The position numbers and the translations under genes are program-made. From Zygnema cylindricum (Eukaryota > Streptophyta > Zygnematophyceae > Zygnematales > Zygnemataceae), in contig JBBHKE010002865.1 in NCBI GenBank assembly GCA_037447655.1, forward strand, positions 15,793 through 33,106: a stretch of 17,314 nucleotides of DNA, read 5' to 3'. Position 1 is the stretch's first letter, and every line of letters starts with the position of its first letter. Positions 1-9,144 of this stretch are shown here, piece after piece. The notes below the pieces were generated by a model. That model saw only the letters and a list, made by a program, of their open reading frames with translations. It had not been told where the DNA came from and made no database searches.

Positions 1-2814
1 CTAAATAAATTGTGTTTGCGCTTACAACAATAGTGGTAACAAACACTTTATATTGTTAACGCTAACTTAAATATTTAAATAAATCCGTAAACCATGTTTC
101 TAACACAAATTTTAGTTTGCGGTAACAAAGATATTTGTAACAAACAACGTTTATTGTTCGCGGTCACAAAAAGAGGTAAAATAAACTCCAAACCATGTTT
201 ATAACACAAGTTTGTGTTTGCGCTAACAACAATAGTGGTAACAAACACTTTATATTGTTCACGCTCACAAAAATATTTAATAGAAAACCTAAACCATGTT
301 TCTAACACAAATTTGAGTTTTCGCTAACAAAGATGTTTTTAACCAAAAGGGTTTATTCTTCATGGTAAAAAAAAGAGGTAAAATAAACCTTGAACAATTT
401 TTATAACACAAGTTTGTGTTTGCGCTAAGAAGAATAGTGGCAACAAACTCTTATATTGTTAACGCTCAAAAAACCTAAACCATGTTTCAAACACAAATTT
501 GAGTTTGCGCTAACAAAGATATTTGTAACAAACAACGTTTATTGTTCGCGGTCACAAAAAGAGGTAAAATAAACTCCAAACCATGTTTATAACACAAGTT
601 TGTGTTTGTGCTACAAACAATAGTGGTGACAAACACATTTTACTGTTAATGCTCACAAAAATAGTTAAAAAAAACCATAAACCATGTTTCTAACACAAAT
701 TTGAGTTTGCCCTAACAAAGATATTTGTAACAAACAACGTTTAATGTTCTCTGTCATAAAAAGAGGTAAATTAAATCTTCAACCATGTTTATAACGCAAG
801 TTTGTGTTTGTGCTTACAACAATAGTGGTAGCACACACTTTATATTGTTAATGTTCACAAAAATAGTTAAAAAAAACCCTAAACCATGTTTCTAACACAA
901 ATTTGAGTTTGCGCTAGCAAAGATATTTGTAACAAAATAGGTTTATTCTTCGCGGTCACAAAAAGAGGTAAAATAAACCTTGAACCATGTTTATAACACA
1001 AGTTTTTGTTTGCGCTTACAAGAATAGTGGTAACAAACACTTTATATTTTTAACGCTCCCAAAAAAAAATATAAAAAAATCCTACACCATGTTTCTAACA
1101 CAAATTTGAGTTTGCGCCAACAAAGATATTTGCGACAAACAACGTTTATTGTTCGCGGTCAGAAAAAGAGGTATAATAAAATCCGAACCATGTTTATAAC
1201 ACAAGTTTGTGTTTGCGTTTACATGAATAGTTGTAAAAATCTCTTAATATTGTTAACGGTCACAAAAATATTAAAAAAAAAAACCCTAAACCATGTTTGT
1301 AACACAAATTTGAGTTTGCGCTAACAAAGATATTTGTAACAAACAACGTTTATTGTTCACAGTCACAAAAAGAGGTAAAATAAACCTTGAACCATGTTTA
1401 TAACACAAGTTTGTGATTGCGCTAACAAGAATAGTGGCAACAAACTCTTTATATTGTTAAAGCTCACAAAAATAGTTAAAAAAAACCTTAACCCATGTTT
1501 GTAACACAAATTTGAGTTTGCGCTAACAAAGATATTTGGAACAAACAACATTTATTGTTCGCGGTCAAAAAAAGAGGTAAAATAAACTCCAAACAATGTT
1601 TATAACACAAGTTTGTGTTTGCGCTAACAAGAATAGTGGTAACAAACTCTTTTTATTGTGAATGCTCACAAAAATAGTTAAAAAAACCCTAAACCATTTT
1701 TCTAACACAAATTTGAGTTTGCGCTATCAAATATATTTGTAACAAAATAGGTTTATTCTTTGCGGTCACAAAAAGAGGTAAAATAAACCTTGAACCATGT
1801 TTATAACACAAGTTTGTGTTTGCGCTAACAACAATAGAGGTAAAAAACAAATATATTGTTAACGCTCACAAAAATAGTTAAAAAAAACCCCAAACCATGT
1901 TTCTAACACAAATTTGAGTTTGCGCTAACAAAAATATTTGTAACAAACAAAGTTTATTGTTCACGGTCCAAAGAGAGGTAAAATAAACTCCAAACCATAA
2001 TTACAATACAAGTTTGTGTTTGCGCTTATAACAATAGTGGTAACAAACACTTTTTAATTTTAACGCTCACAAAAATCAATAAAAAAAACCCTAAACGATG
2101 TTTCTAACACAAATTAGAATTTGCGCTAGTTTAGATATTTGTAACAAACAATGTTTATTGTTCGCTGTCACAAAAAGAGGTAAAATAAACTCTAAACCAT
2201 GTTTAAAATACAAGTTTGTGTTTGCGCTAACAACAGTAGTGGTAACAAACACTTTATATTGTTAACGCTCACAAAAATATTTAAAGAAAAACCTAAACCA
2301 TGTTTCTAACACAAATTTGAGTTTGCGCTAACAAAGATGTTTTTAACAAAAAAGGTTTATTCTTCTCGGTAAAAAAAAGAGGTAAAATAAACCTGGAACA
2401 ATTTTTATAACACAAGTTTGTGTTTGCCCTAACAAGAATAATGGCAACAAACTCTTTATATTGTTAACGCTCACAAAAATAAATAAAAAATACCCTAAAC
2501 CATGTTTCTAACACAAATTTGAGTTTGCGCTAACAAAGATATTTGTAACAAACATCCTTTATGGTTTGCGGTCACAAAAAGAGGTAAAATAAACTCCAAA
2601 CAATGTTTCTAATACAAGTTTTTGTTTGCGCTAACAACAATAGTGGTAACAAACACTTTATCTTGTTAACGCTCACAAAAATAGTTAAAATATAACCCTA
2701 AACCATTTTTCTGACACAAATTTGAGTTTGCACTAACAAAGATATTTGTAACAAACAAAGTTTAATGTTTGCGGTCACAAAAGAGATAAATAAACTCTGA
2801 ACCATGTTTATAAT

Positions 2815-2958
2815 ACAAGTTTGTGTTTGCGCTAACAACAATAGTGGTAACAAAAACTTTATATTGTTAACGCTCACAAAAATATATTAAAAAAACCCTA
2901 AACCATGTTTCTAACACAAATTTGAGTTTGCGCTAACCAAGATATTTGTAACAAAAAA
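2815..2958. repeat. Satellite segment identical to 3218-3361 (403 bp apart)
   Basis: By eye these 144 bases match 3218-3361 without a difference, including rare variants (AACAAAAACTTTAT, ATATATTAAAAAAACCC, GCTAACCAAGATATTTG). The offset is two dimers. Neighbouring dimers are clearly more different, so this is a recent duplication or gene conversion of a multi-dimer block rather than ordinary similarity. Confidence 0.85.
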
Positions 2959-3204
2959 GGTTTATTCTTCGCGGTCACAAAAAGAGGTAAAATTAACCTT
3001 GAACCATGTTTATACCACACTTTTGTGTTTGCGCTAACAAGAATAGTGGTAAAAACTCATTTTATTGTTAATGCTCACAAAAATAGTTTAAAAAAACCCT
3101 AAACCATGTTTCTTACACGAATTTGAGTTTGCTCTAACAAATATATTTGTAACAAACAATGTTTATTGTTCTCCATCACAAAAAGAGGTAAAAAATACTC
3201 CAAA

Positions 3205-3305
3205 CCATGTTTATAACACAAGTTTGTGTTTGCGCTAACAACAATAGTGGTAACAAAAACTTTATATTGTTAACGCTCACAAAAATATATTAAAAAAACC
3301 CTAAA
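3205..3305. repeat. Representative A monomer (101 bp)
   Basis: A clean example of the A half-unit. It contains the dyad AACACAAGTTTGTGTT (7-bp arms, 2-bp centre), the imperfect palindrome GTTTGCGCTAAC, a GTTAAC palindrome, and ends in the telobox-like AAACCCTAAA that joins it to the B monomer. It is offered as the reference phase for the array: A units start at CCATG and run to the next CCATG 101 bases on. Confidence 0.9.
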
Positions 3306-3406
3306 CCATGTTTCTAACACAAATTTGAGTTTGCGCTAACCAAGATATTTGTAACAAAAAACGTTTATTGTTCGCGGTCACAAAAAAAGGTAAAATAAAC
3401 TCCGAA
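3306..3406. repeat. Representative B monomer (101 bp)
   Basis: The paired half-unit, also 101 bp. It keeps GTTTGCGCTAAC but loses one arm match of the A dyad (TTGAGTT instead of TTGTGTT). It carries the B-specific GATATTTGTAAC and TTCGCGGTCACAAAAA blocks and ends TAAACTCCGAA rather than in the telobox. The next A monomer starts at 3407, giving a dimer of exactly 202 bp. Confidence 0.9.
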
Positions 3407-4307
3407 CCATGTTGATAACACACGTTTGTGTTTGCGCTAACAATAATAGTGGTGACAAACACTTTATATTGTTAACGCTCACAAAAATAGTTAAAAAACC
3501 CTAAACCATGTTTCTAACACAAATTTGAGTTTGCGCTAACAAAGATATTTGTAACAAACAACGTTTATTAATTGCGGTCACAAAAAGAGGTAAAATAAAC
3601 ACTGAACCATGTTATAACACAGGTTTGTGTTTGCGCTAACAACAATAGTGGTAAAAGCTCTTTATATTGTTAATGCTCACAAAAATAGTTAAAAAAAAAC
3701 CTTTAACCATGTTTCTAACACAAATTTGAGTTTGCTCTAACAAAGATATTTAAAACAAACAACGTTTATTGTTCGCGGTCACAAAAAGAGGTAAAATAAA
3801 CTCGAACCATGTTCATAACACAAGTTTGTGTTTGCACTAACAACAATAGTGGTAACAAACACTTTATTTTCTTAACGCTCACAAAAGTTAATAAAAACCC
3901 TAAACCATGTTTCTAACACAAATTTGAGAATACGCTGACAAAGATATTTGTAAAAAACAACGTTTAATGTTTCAGTCACAAAAAGAGGTAAAATAAACTC
4001 CAAACCATGTTTATTGCACAAGTTTGTGTTTTCGCTAACAACAATAGTGGTTACAAACACTTTATATTGTTAACGCTCACAAAAATAGTTTAAAAAAACC
4101 CTAAAATATGTTTCTAACACAAATTTGAGTTTGTGCTAACAAAGATATTTGTAACAAACAACGTTTATTGTTCGCGGTCACAACAAGAGGTACAATAAGC
4201 CTTCAGCCATGTTTATAACACAAGTTTGTGTTTGCGCTAATAAGAATAGTGGCAACAAACTCTTTATAATGTTAACGCTCACCAAAATATTTAAAAAAAA
4301 ACCCTAA

Positions 4308-4330
4308 ACCATTTTTTTTTTTTAAATTGA
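4308..4330. repeat. Degenerate B-monomer start with a 12-T run
   Basis: Where a B monomer should start CCATGTTTCTAACACAAATTTGAG, the sequence is CCA, then twelve T (4312-4323), then AAATTGAG. Length is nearly kept, so the segment was overwritten or slipped rather than simply deleted. Confidence 0.7.
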
Positions 4331-4431
4331 GTTTGCGGTAACAAAGATATTTGAACAAATAACGTTTATTGTTCCCGGTCACAAAAAGAGGTAGAATAAA
4401 TTCCGAACCATGTTTATAACACAAGTTTTTG

Positions 4432-4589
4432 TTTGCGCTAACAACAATAGAGGTGTTAAACCATTTATATTGTTAACACTCACAAAAAAAGTTAAAAAAT
4501 ACCCTTGACCATATTTCTAGCACAAATTTGAGTTTGCGCTAACAAAGATATTTGTAACAAACAACGTTTAATGTTGGCGGTCACAAAAA
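4432..4589. repeat. Satellite segment identical to 4634-4791 (202 bp apart)
   Basis: About 158 bases are identical between 4432-4589 and 4634-4791. They share private variants AGAGGTGTTAAACC, TTAACACTCAC, CCCTTGACCATATTTCTAG and AATGTTGGCGG. This is a one-dimer tandem duplication. The AATGTTGGCGG variant also appears in the next dimer (about 4970), and a relative (TTGACCATG, TCTAGCACAAA, TTGGCAGTC) recurs near 5715-5795, marking a local subfamily. Confidence 0.85.
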
Positions 4590-5822
4590 GAGGTAAATTA
4601 AACTCCAAACCATGTTTCTAACACAAGTTTGTTTTTGCGCTAACAACAATAGAGGTGTTAAACCATTTATATTGTTAACACTCACAAAAAAAGTTAAAAA
4701 ATACCCTTGACCATATTTCTAGCACAAATTTGAGTTTGCGCTAACAAAGATATTTGTAACAAACAACGTTTAATGTTGGCGGTCACAAAAAAAGGTAAAA
4801 TAAAGTTGGAACCATGTTTATATTACAAGTTTGTGTTTGCACTAACAACAATAGTGGTAATAAATACTTTATATTGTTAACGCTCAAAAAAATAGTTAAT
4901 GAAAACCCTAAACCATATTTCTAACACAAATTTGAGTTTGCGCTAACAAAGATATTTGTAACAAACAACGTTTAATGTTGGCGGTCACAAAAAGAGGTAA
5001 AATAAACTTGGAACCATGTTTATAACACAAGTTTGTGTTTGCGCTAACAACAATTGTGGTAACAAACACTTTTTTTTGTTAACGCTCACAAAAATAAATA
5101 AATAAAACCCTAAAACATGTTTCTAACACAAATTTGAGTTTGCCCTAACAAAGATATTTGGAACAATCAACGTTTATTATTCGCAGTCACAAAAAGAGGA
5201 AAAATAAGTCTGGAACCATGTGCATAACACAAGTTTGTGTTTGCGCTAACAACAATAGTGGTAACAAACACTTTATTTTATTAACGCTCATGAATATAGT
5301 TAAAAAAAACCCTAAACCATGTTTCTAACACAAATTTGAGTTTGCGCGAACAAAGATATTTGTAACAAACAACGTTTAATGTTCCCGGTCACAAAAAGAG
5401 GTAAAATAAACTCGGAACCATGTTTATAACACAAGTTTGTGTTTTCGCTAACAACAATAGTGGTAAAAAACACTTTTTATTTTTAACGCTCACAAAAATA
5501 AATTAAAAAAAACCCTAAACAATGTTTCTAACACAAATTTGAGTTTACGCTAACTAAGATATTTGTAACAAACAAGGTTTATTCTTCGCGGTCACAAAAA
5601 GAGGTAAAATAAATTATGAACCATGTTTATAACACAAGATTGTGTTTTCGCTAACAACAATAGTGGTAACAAACACTTAATATTGTTAAAGCTCACAAAA
5701 ATAGTTAAAAAAAACCCTTGACCATGTTTCTAGCACAAATTTGAGTTTGCGCTAACAAAGATATTTGTAACAAACAACGTTTAATGTTGGCAGTCACAAA
5801 AAGAGGTAAAATAAACTTGGAA

Positions 5823-5910
5823 CCATGTATATAAAACCAAATTGTGTTTGCGCTAACAACAATACTTTATTTTGTTAACGCTCACAAAAATAGTTGATAA
5901 AAACCCTAAA
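5823..5910. repeat. Short A monomer (88 bp), 13 bp missing from the middle
   Basis: This A unit reads ACAACAATACTTTATT, lacking the GTGGTAACAAAC segment, so it spans 88 instead of 101 bases to the next CCAT. The missing part is nearly the same segment that is absent around the retroelement insertion, so it is a useful model for what the empty site may have looked like. Confidence 0.75.
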
Positions 5911-7465
5911 CCATTTTTCTAATACAAATTTGAGTTTGAGCTAACAAATATATTTGTAACAAACAACGTTTAATGTTTGGAGTTACAAAAAGAGGTAAAA
6001 TAAACTCCGATCCATGTTTTTAACACAAGTTTGTGTTTGCGCTAACAACGATAGTGGCAACAAACTCTTAATATTGTTAACGCTCACAAAATTAGGTTAA
6101 AAAAACCGTAAACCATGTTTCTTACACAAATTTGAGTTTGTACTACAAAGATATCTGTAACAAACAACATTTAATATTCGCGGTCACAAAAAGAGGTAAA
6201 ATAATCTCTAAACCATGTTTATAGCACAAGTTTGTGTTTGCGCTAACAACAATAGTTGTAACAAACACTTTATATTGTTAACACTCACAAAAATAGTTAA
6301 AAAAAAGCCCTAAACCATGTTTCTTACACAAATTTGAGTTTGCACAAACAAAGATATTTTTAACAAACAATGTTTAATGTTCGCGGTCACAGTAAGAGGT
6401 AAAATAAACTTCGAACCATGTTTATAACACAAGTTTTTGTTTGCGCTAACAACAAATAGTGGTAACAAACACTTTATATTGTTAACGCTTACAAAAATAT
6501 TACAAAAAAAAACCCTAAACCATGTTTCTAACACAAATTTGAGTTTGTGCTAACAAAGATATTTGTAACAAACAACGTTCATTGTTCGCGATCACAAAAA
6601 GAGGTAAAATAAACCTTGAACTATGTTTATAACACAAGTTTGTGTTTGCGCTAACAAGGATAGTGGCAACAAACTCTTTATATTGTTAACCCTCACATAA
6701 ACAGTTTAAAAAATCCCTAAACCATGTTTCTTACACAAATTTGAGTTTGAGCAAACAAAGATATTTCTAACAAACAACGTTTAATGTTCGCGGTCATAAA
6801 AAAAGGTAAAATAAACTCCGAACCATGTTTATAACACAAGTTTGTGTTTTCGTTAACAACAATAGTGGTAACAAACACTTTATATTGTTAACGCTCACAA
6901 AAATAGTTAAAAAAAAACCCTAAACCATGTTTCTAACACAAATTTGAGTTTGCGCTAACAAAGATATTTGTAACAAAAAAGGTTTATTCTTCGCGTCACA
7001 AAAAGACGTAAAATAAACCTTGAATCATGTTTATAACACAAGTTTGTGTTTGCGCTAACAATAATAGTGGTAAAAAACTCTATATATTGTTAACGCTCAC
7101 AAAAATAGTTTAAAAAAACCCTAAACCATGTTTCTAACACAAATTTGAGTTTGCGCTAACAAAGATATTTGTAACAAACAACGTTTATTGTTTGCGATCA
7201 CAAAAAGACATAAAATAAACCTTAAATCATGTTTATAACACAAGTTTGTGTTTGTGCTAACAACAATAGTGGTAAAAAACTCTTTATATTGTTAACGCTC
7301 ACAAAAATAGTTTGAAAAAACCATAAACCATGTTTCTTACACAAATTTGTGTTTGCGCAAACAAACATATTTGTAACAAACAACGTTTATTGTTCGCGGT
7401 CACAAAAAGAGGTAAAATAAACTCCAAACCATGTTTATCTAACAAGTTTATGTTTGCGTTAACAA

Positions 7466-7477
7466 CAATAGTGTTGT
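7466..7477. other. Left satellite / LTR junction
   Basis: The last A monomer (starting at 7429) is followed for 43 bases to AACAACAATAG, and the retroelement starts with TGTTG at 7472. Alignment to the second LTR copy (12625) also stops exactly at this TGTTG, so the junction coincides with the LTR terminus. No target-site duplication can be tested because the other end of the block is truncated inside the element. Confidence 0.8.
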
Positions 7478-7533
7478 TCTATAACCACAGTAGCATGAGA
7501 AGACCCAGCAGCAGTAATAGTGGAAGTAAACAT
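7472..7533 (-). other. LTR-encoded open frame in line with Gag (ATG present)
   Basis: On the minus strand an ATG at 7533-7531, directly after an in-frame TAG, opens 20 codons up to the LTR end: Met-Phe-Thr-Ser-Thr, then small residues, ending Val-Val-Ile-Glu-Gln-Gln. The same 62-base frame is open without indels in the other LTR (12686-12625), where the ATG is AAG. There it would run straight through the LTR end into gag. Being at the 3' end here, this copy is not followed by gag. It may show the ancestral start of a Gag N-terminal extension, or may be chance. Confidence 0.4.
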
Positions 7534-7780
7534 CTAAAACAGAAGCTATCAATCACCCAACTCAACAACCAACTTCAAGATGCAAGAGACTGCAACTCGG
7601 TGATCTATGCAGACTCAAATTATGCATAAAAATAGTAAACACAGTTTAGAATCACTCCTTAACGATTTACCTCAATTTATCTAGTCAACCATAAGATATT
7701 CACACTGCAGATTCACAAACACTGCCTTAGTTGATTAATATCCCAAGACTTCGATAGTCACAATTTGTCTAAGTCCTAAA

Positions 7781-7787
7781 CTATATA
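7781..7787 (-). promoter_or_regulatory. Candidate LTR TATA box (TATATAG), 3' LTR
   Basis: Minus-strand TATATAG. Just upstream is the inverted repeat TACTCA-TAG-TGAGTA (7786-7800), and 42-105 bases upstream is the GTAC cluster. The position, some 310 bases from the inner LTR end, would give an R-U5 of plausible size. The motif is short and the start site is inferred only. Confidence 0.4.
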
Positions 7788-7828
7788 CTCATAGTGAGTA
7801 TCTATTGGTCACACTAATTTAAGTGACT

Positions 7829-7892
7829 GTACTACAGTACTGTCCTATGCTGCAAAAAAGTACTAAAACTGTACTTACTATTCTAAGAGTAC
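7829..7892 (-). promoter_or_regulatory. Cluster of five GTAC palindromes upstream of the TATA box
   Basis: GTAC occurs at 7829, 7837, 7860, 7871 and 7889, five times in 64 bases, mostly as AGTACT or TGTACT. Four of the five are kept in the other LTR. GTAC is the core bound by plant and algal SBP-domain factors. Whether the host has such factors is unknown, so an enhancer role is an inference from position, density and conservation. Confidence 0.4.
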
Positions 7893-8456
7893 TTCCAAAA
7901 CCTAATTCTGCCGTTTCTCTAAATCTGATATGCGACACTATTTTAAATTAGCTAAACTACAAATCTTTGTTTCCAGATATTTACAAATAGAAGACCGCAC
8001 ATTAAATGTTTTTGGCGTTTAGTCAGCAGTGGTCCATAGCATCTAGCTGACTCTTGTCGTGTAGTACCAAGCACCTGGTACCGTCCAAGTGTGCTTTGTC
8101 ATTTGTAGTCCCTTCTGAATCGCGTCCGTCAATTCGATATCAATCAATGGCCCTTCTTGGCTGATCGTACCATACTTTTCCAGATATGCGGTTTGTGTTC
8201 CATTCATCTGATTTCGTCAATCCGCTCTTTAATCTCCTAACACCTGTAACTGGTCATTCGCGCTACTCCGTGAAACCTGCAACACCCTTTTCTTGCCGAC
8301 GCGTGTCCAGCTGGCTATACATTACACTCTCTTAGTCTTTTATTACTGTAACACTATTTGGGGTAAGTATTACACGTTTTCATTTCCCAAAATATTCTAA
8401 GTCCTTAATTCCTCCTCACAACTCTATCTACTAAGTAAAGATTTCCAATTTTAACA

Positions 8457-8467
8457 CTCCCCTAAAT
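8457..8467 (-). other. Polypurine tract of the longer copy
   Basis: Minus-strand ATTTAGGGGAG ends directly at the LTR terminus TGTTAA. This is the expected site of plus-strand DNA priming in reverse transcription. The same 11 bases occur at the same place in the second copy (13594-13604). The pol stop lies 13 bases upstream. Confidence 0.8.
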
Positions 8468-8479
8468 CTTTAGACTCAG

Positions 8480-9144
8480 TCACTCACTCAGCCCAATAGC
8501 CTTTCTACAAAATTGCAACTTAGGAGCAGGAAGGGGTTTGGTGAGCATGTCACCAACCATTTTCTCATCCGGTAAATAACACAATTTTAACACTCTTGCA
8601 AGCACATTTCTCTCACAAAATGAAGTCTGACATCCATGTGCTTACTTTTAAAATGATGACTCAGGTTAGTAGCAGTAGTTATGGTTGCGTGATTGTCACA
8701 CCAAATAATCTGTGGACCTGTCTGCATGTATCCGAGTTCCTGCAAAATGGACTTAACCCATAGGAGTCTTTAAGTGCAAAAGCTGCTGCAATGTACTCTA
8801 ACTCCATTGTAGATTGTGTTGTAACCTTTTGCTGCTTGCTGCTCCCGCAGCAAGTTCCATCTCCGATCTTTAGGATGAAGCCAGTTGTGGATTTCGGCTT
8901 GGCATATCCCCATAGCTAGCGTCACTCCAAGTCAACATTTTCACTTCTCCTCCGCCAAGTATTAACTTCCGCCAAGTAGATCTCGAGGGCCTGTAAGGTA
9001 TCTCAAAACTCTTTTTGCAGCTTCCCAGACTTCCCTGTTAGGATTCTATAGACTTCTACTTAGGACTCCTACAGCTGCTGTAATGTCAAGACTTGTAAAA
9101 TTCATGAAGTATATGAGACTTCTCACTACCTGTCTATACTGATA
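8480..9144 (-). pseudogene. RNase H domain of the longer copy, broken
   Basis: Minus-strand translation in pieces gives YRQVV-SLIYFMNFT, AVGVLSRSL, WEAAKRVLRYL, the catalytic-site region TWSDASYGDMPSR, STMELEY, and the C-terminal KHMDVRLHF and MVGDMLTKPLPAPKL, ending at TGA 8482-8480 just before the polypurine tract. These are the standard Ty1/copia RNase H landmarks. Breaks include a TAG at 9046-9048, an 11-base insertion near 8967-8977 that creates a local duplicate of CCGCCAAGTA (8952 and 8969), and a missing base after the SYGDMPSR motif. The in-frame TAA at 9145-9147 separates it from RT, and the second copy has the same stop. It would degrade the RNA strand of the RNA-DNA hybrid if functional, but cannot be made from this copy. 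Confidence 0.88.

Larger units (their letters stand above)
1..7471. repeat. Left satellite array, ~202-bp dimer of two ~101-bp monomers
   Basis: About 37 head-to-tail copies of a dimer. Each dimer has an A monomer (starts CCATGTTTATAACACAAG, middle ACAACAATAGTGGTAAC, end TAACGCTCAC then A-rich then AAACCCTAAA) and a B monomer (starts CCATGTTTCTAACACAAA, middle ACAAAGATATTTGTAAC, end TCGCGGTCACAAAAAGAGG). The two align over their full length. The first ~37 bases and the TCACAAAAA block are shared, and the middle differs, so B and A arose from one ancestral 101-bp unit. Copies differ by scattered substitutions, 1-bp A-run changes and a few deletions. Short open frames occur but are not conserved between units, and 202 is not a multiple of 3. 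No host gene is seen anywhere in this stretch. A centromeric or other heterochromatic satellite is the natural reading, but location cannot be proven here. Confidence 0.97.
7472..8456 (-). repeat. Terminal (3') LTR of the longer copy, ~985 bp
   Basis: It begins TGTTG on the plus strand and ends TTAACA directly before the polypurine tract complement CTCCCCTAAAT, so the termini are TGTTG and TAACA (the latter one change from CAACA, which the other LTR has). It aligns end to end with 12625-13593. It has about 19 extra bases near 7597-7615, flanked by short direct repeats, which the other LTR lacks. No host gene is present. It contains a candidate TATA box, a GTAC cluster, and near its low end a 62-base open frame with an ATG that continues the gag frame. 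Confidence 0.88.

Noticed and set aside
1-7471. Many 60-100 codon open frames inside the satellite, on both strands
   Set aside because: They follow the repeat, start at the recurrent ATG of CCATGTTT or its complement, and are not kept from unit to unit. The 202-bp period breaks any frame. They have no domain and no codon bias.
1-7471. CRISPR-like array of regular repeats
   Set aside because: The similarity covers the whole 202-bp unit, with no unique spacers between short repeats, and the context is a eukaryotic retroelement. It is a satellite.
7330-7629. A 99-codon plus-strand frame crossing from satellite into the LTR
   Set aside because: Its first part is satellite and its second part is antisense LTR sequence; the fusion is a by-product of the insertion junction. 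Nothing suggests translation.
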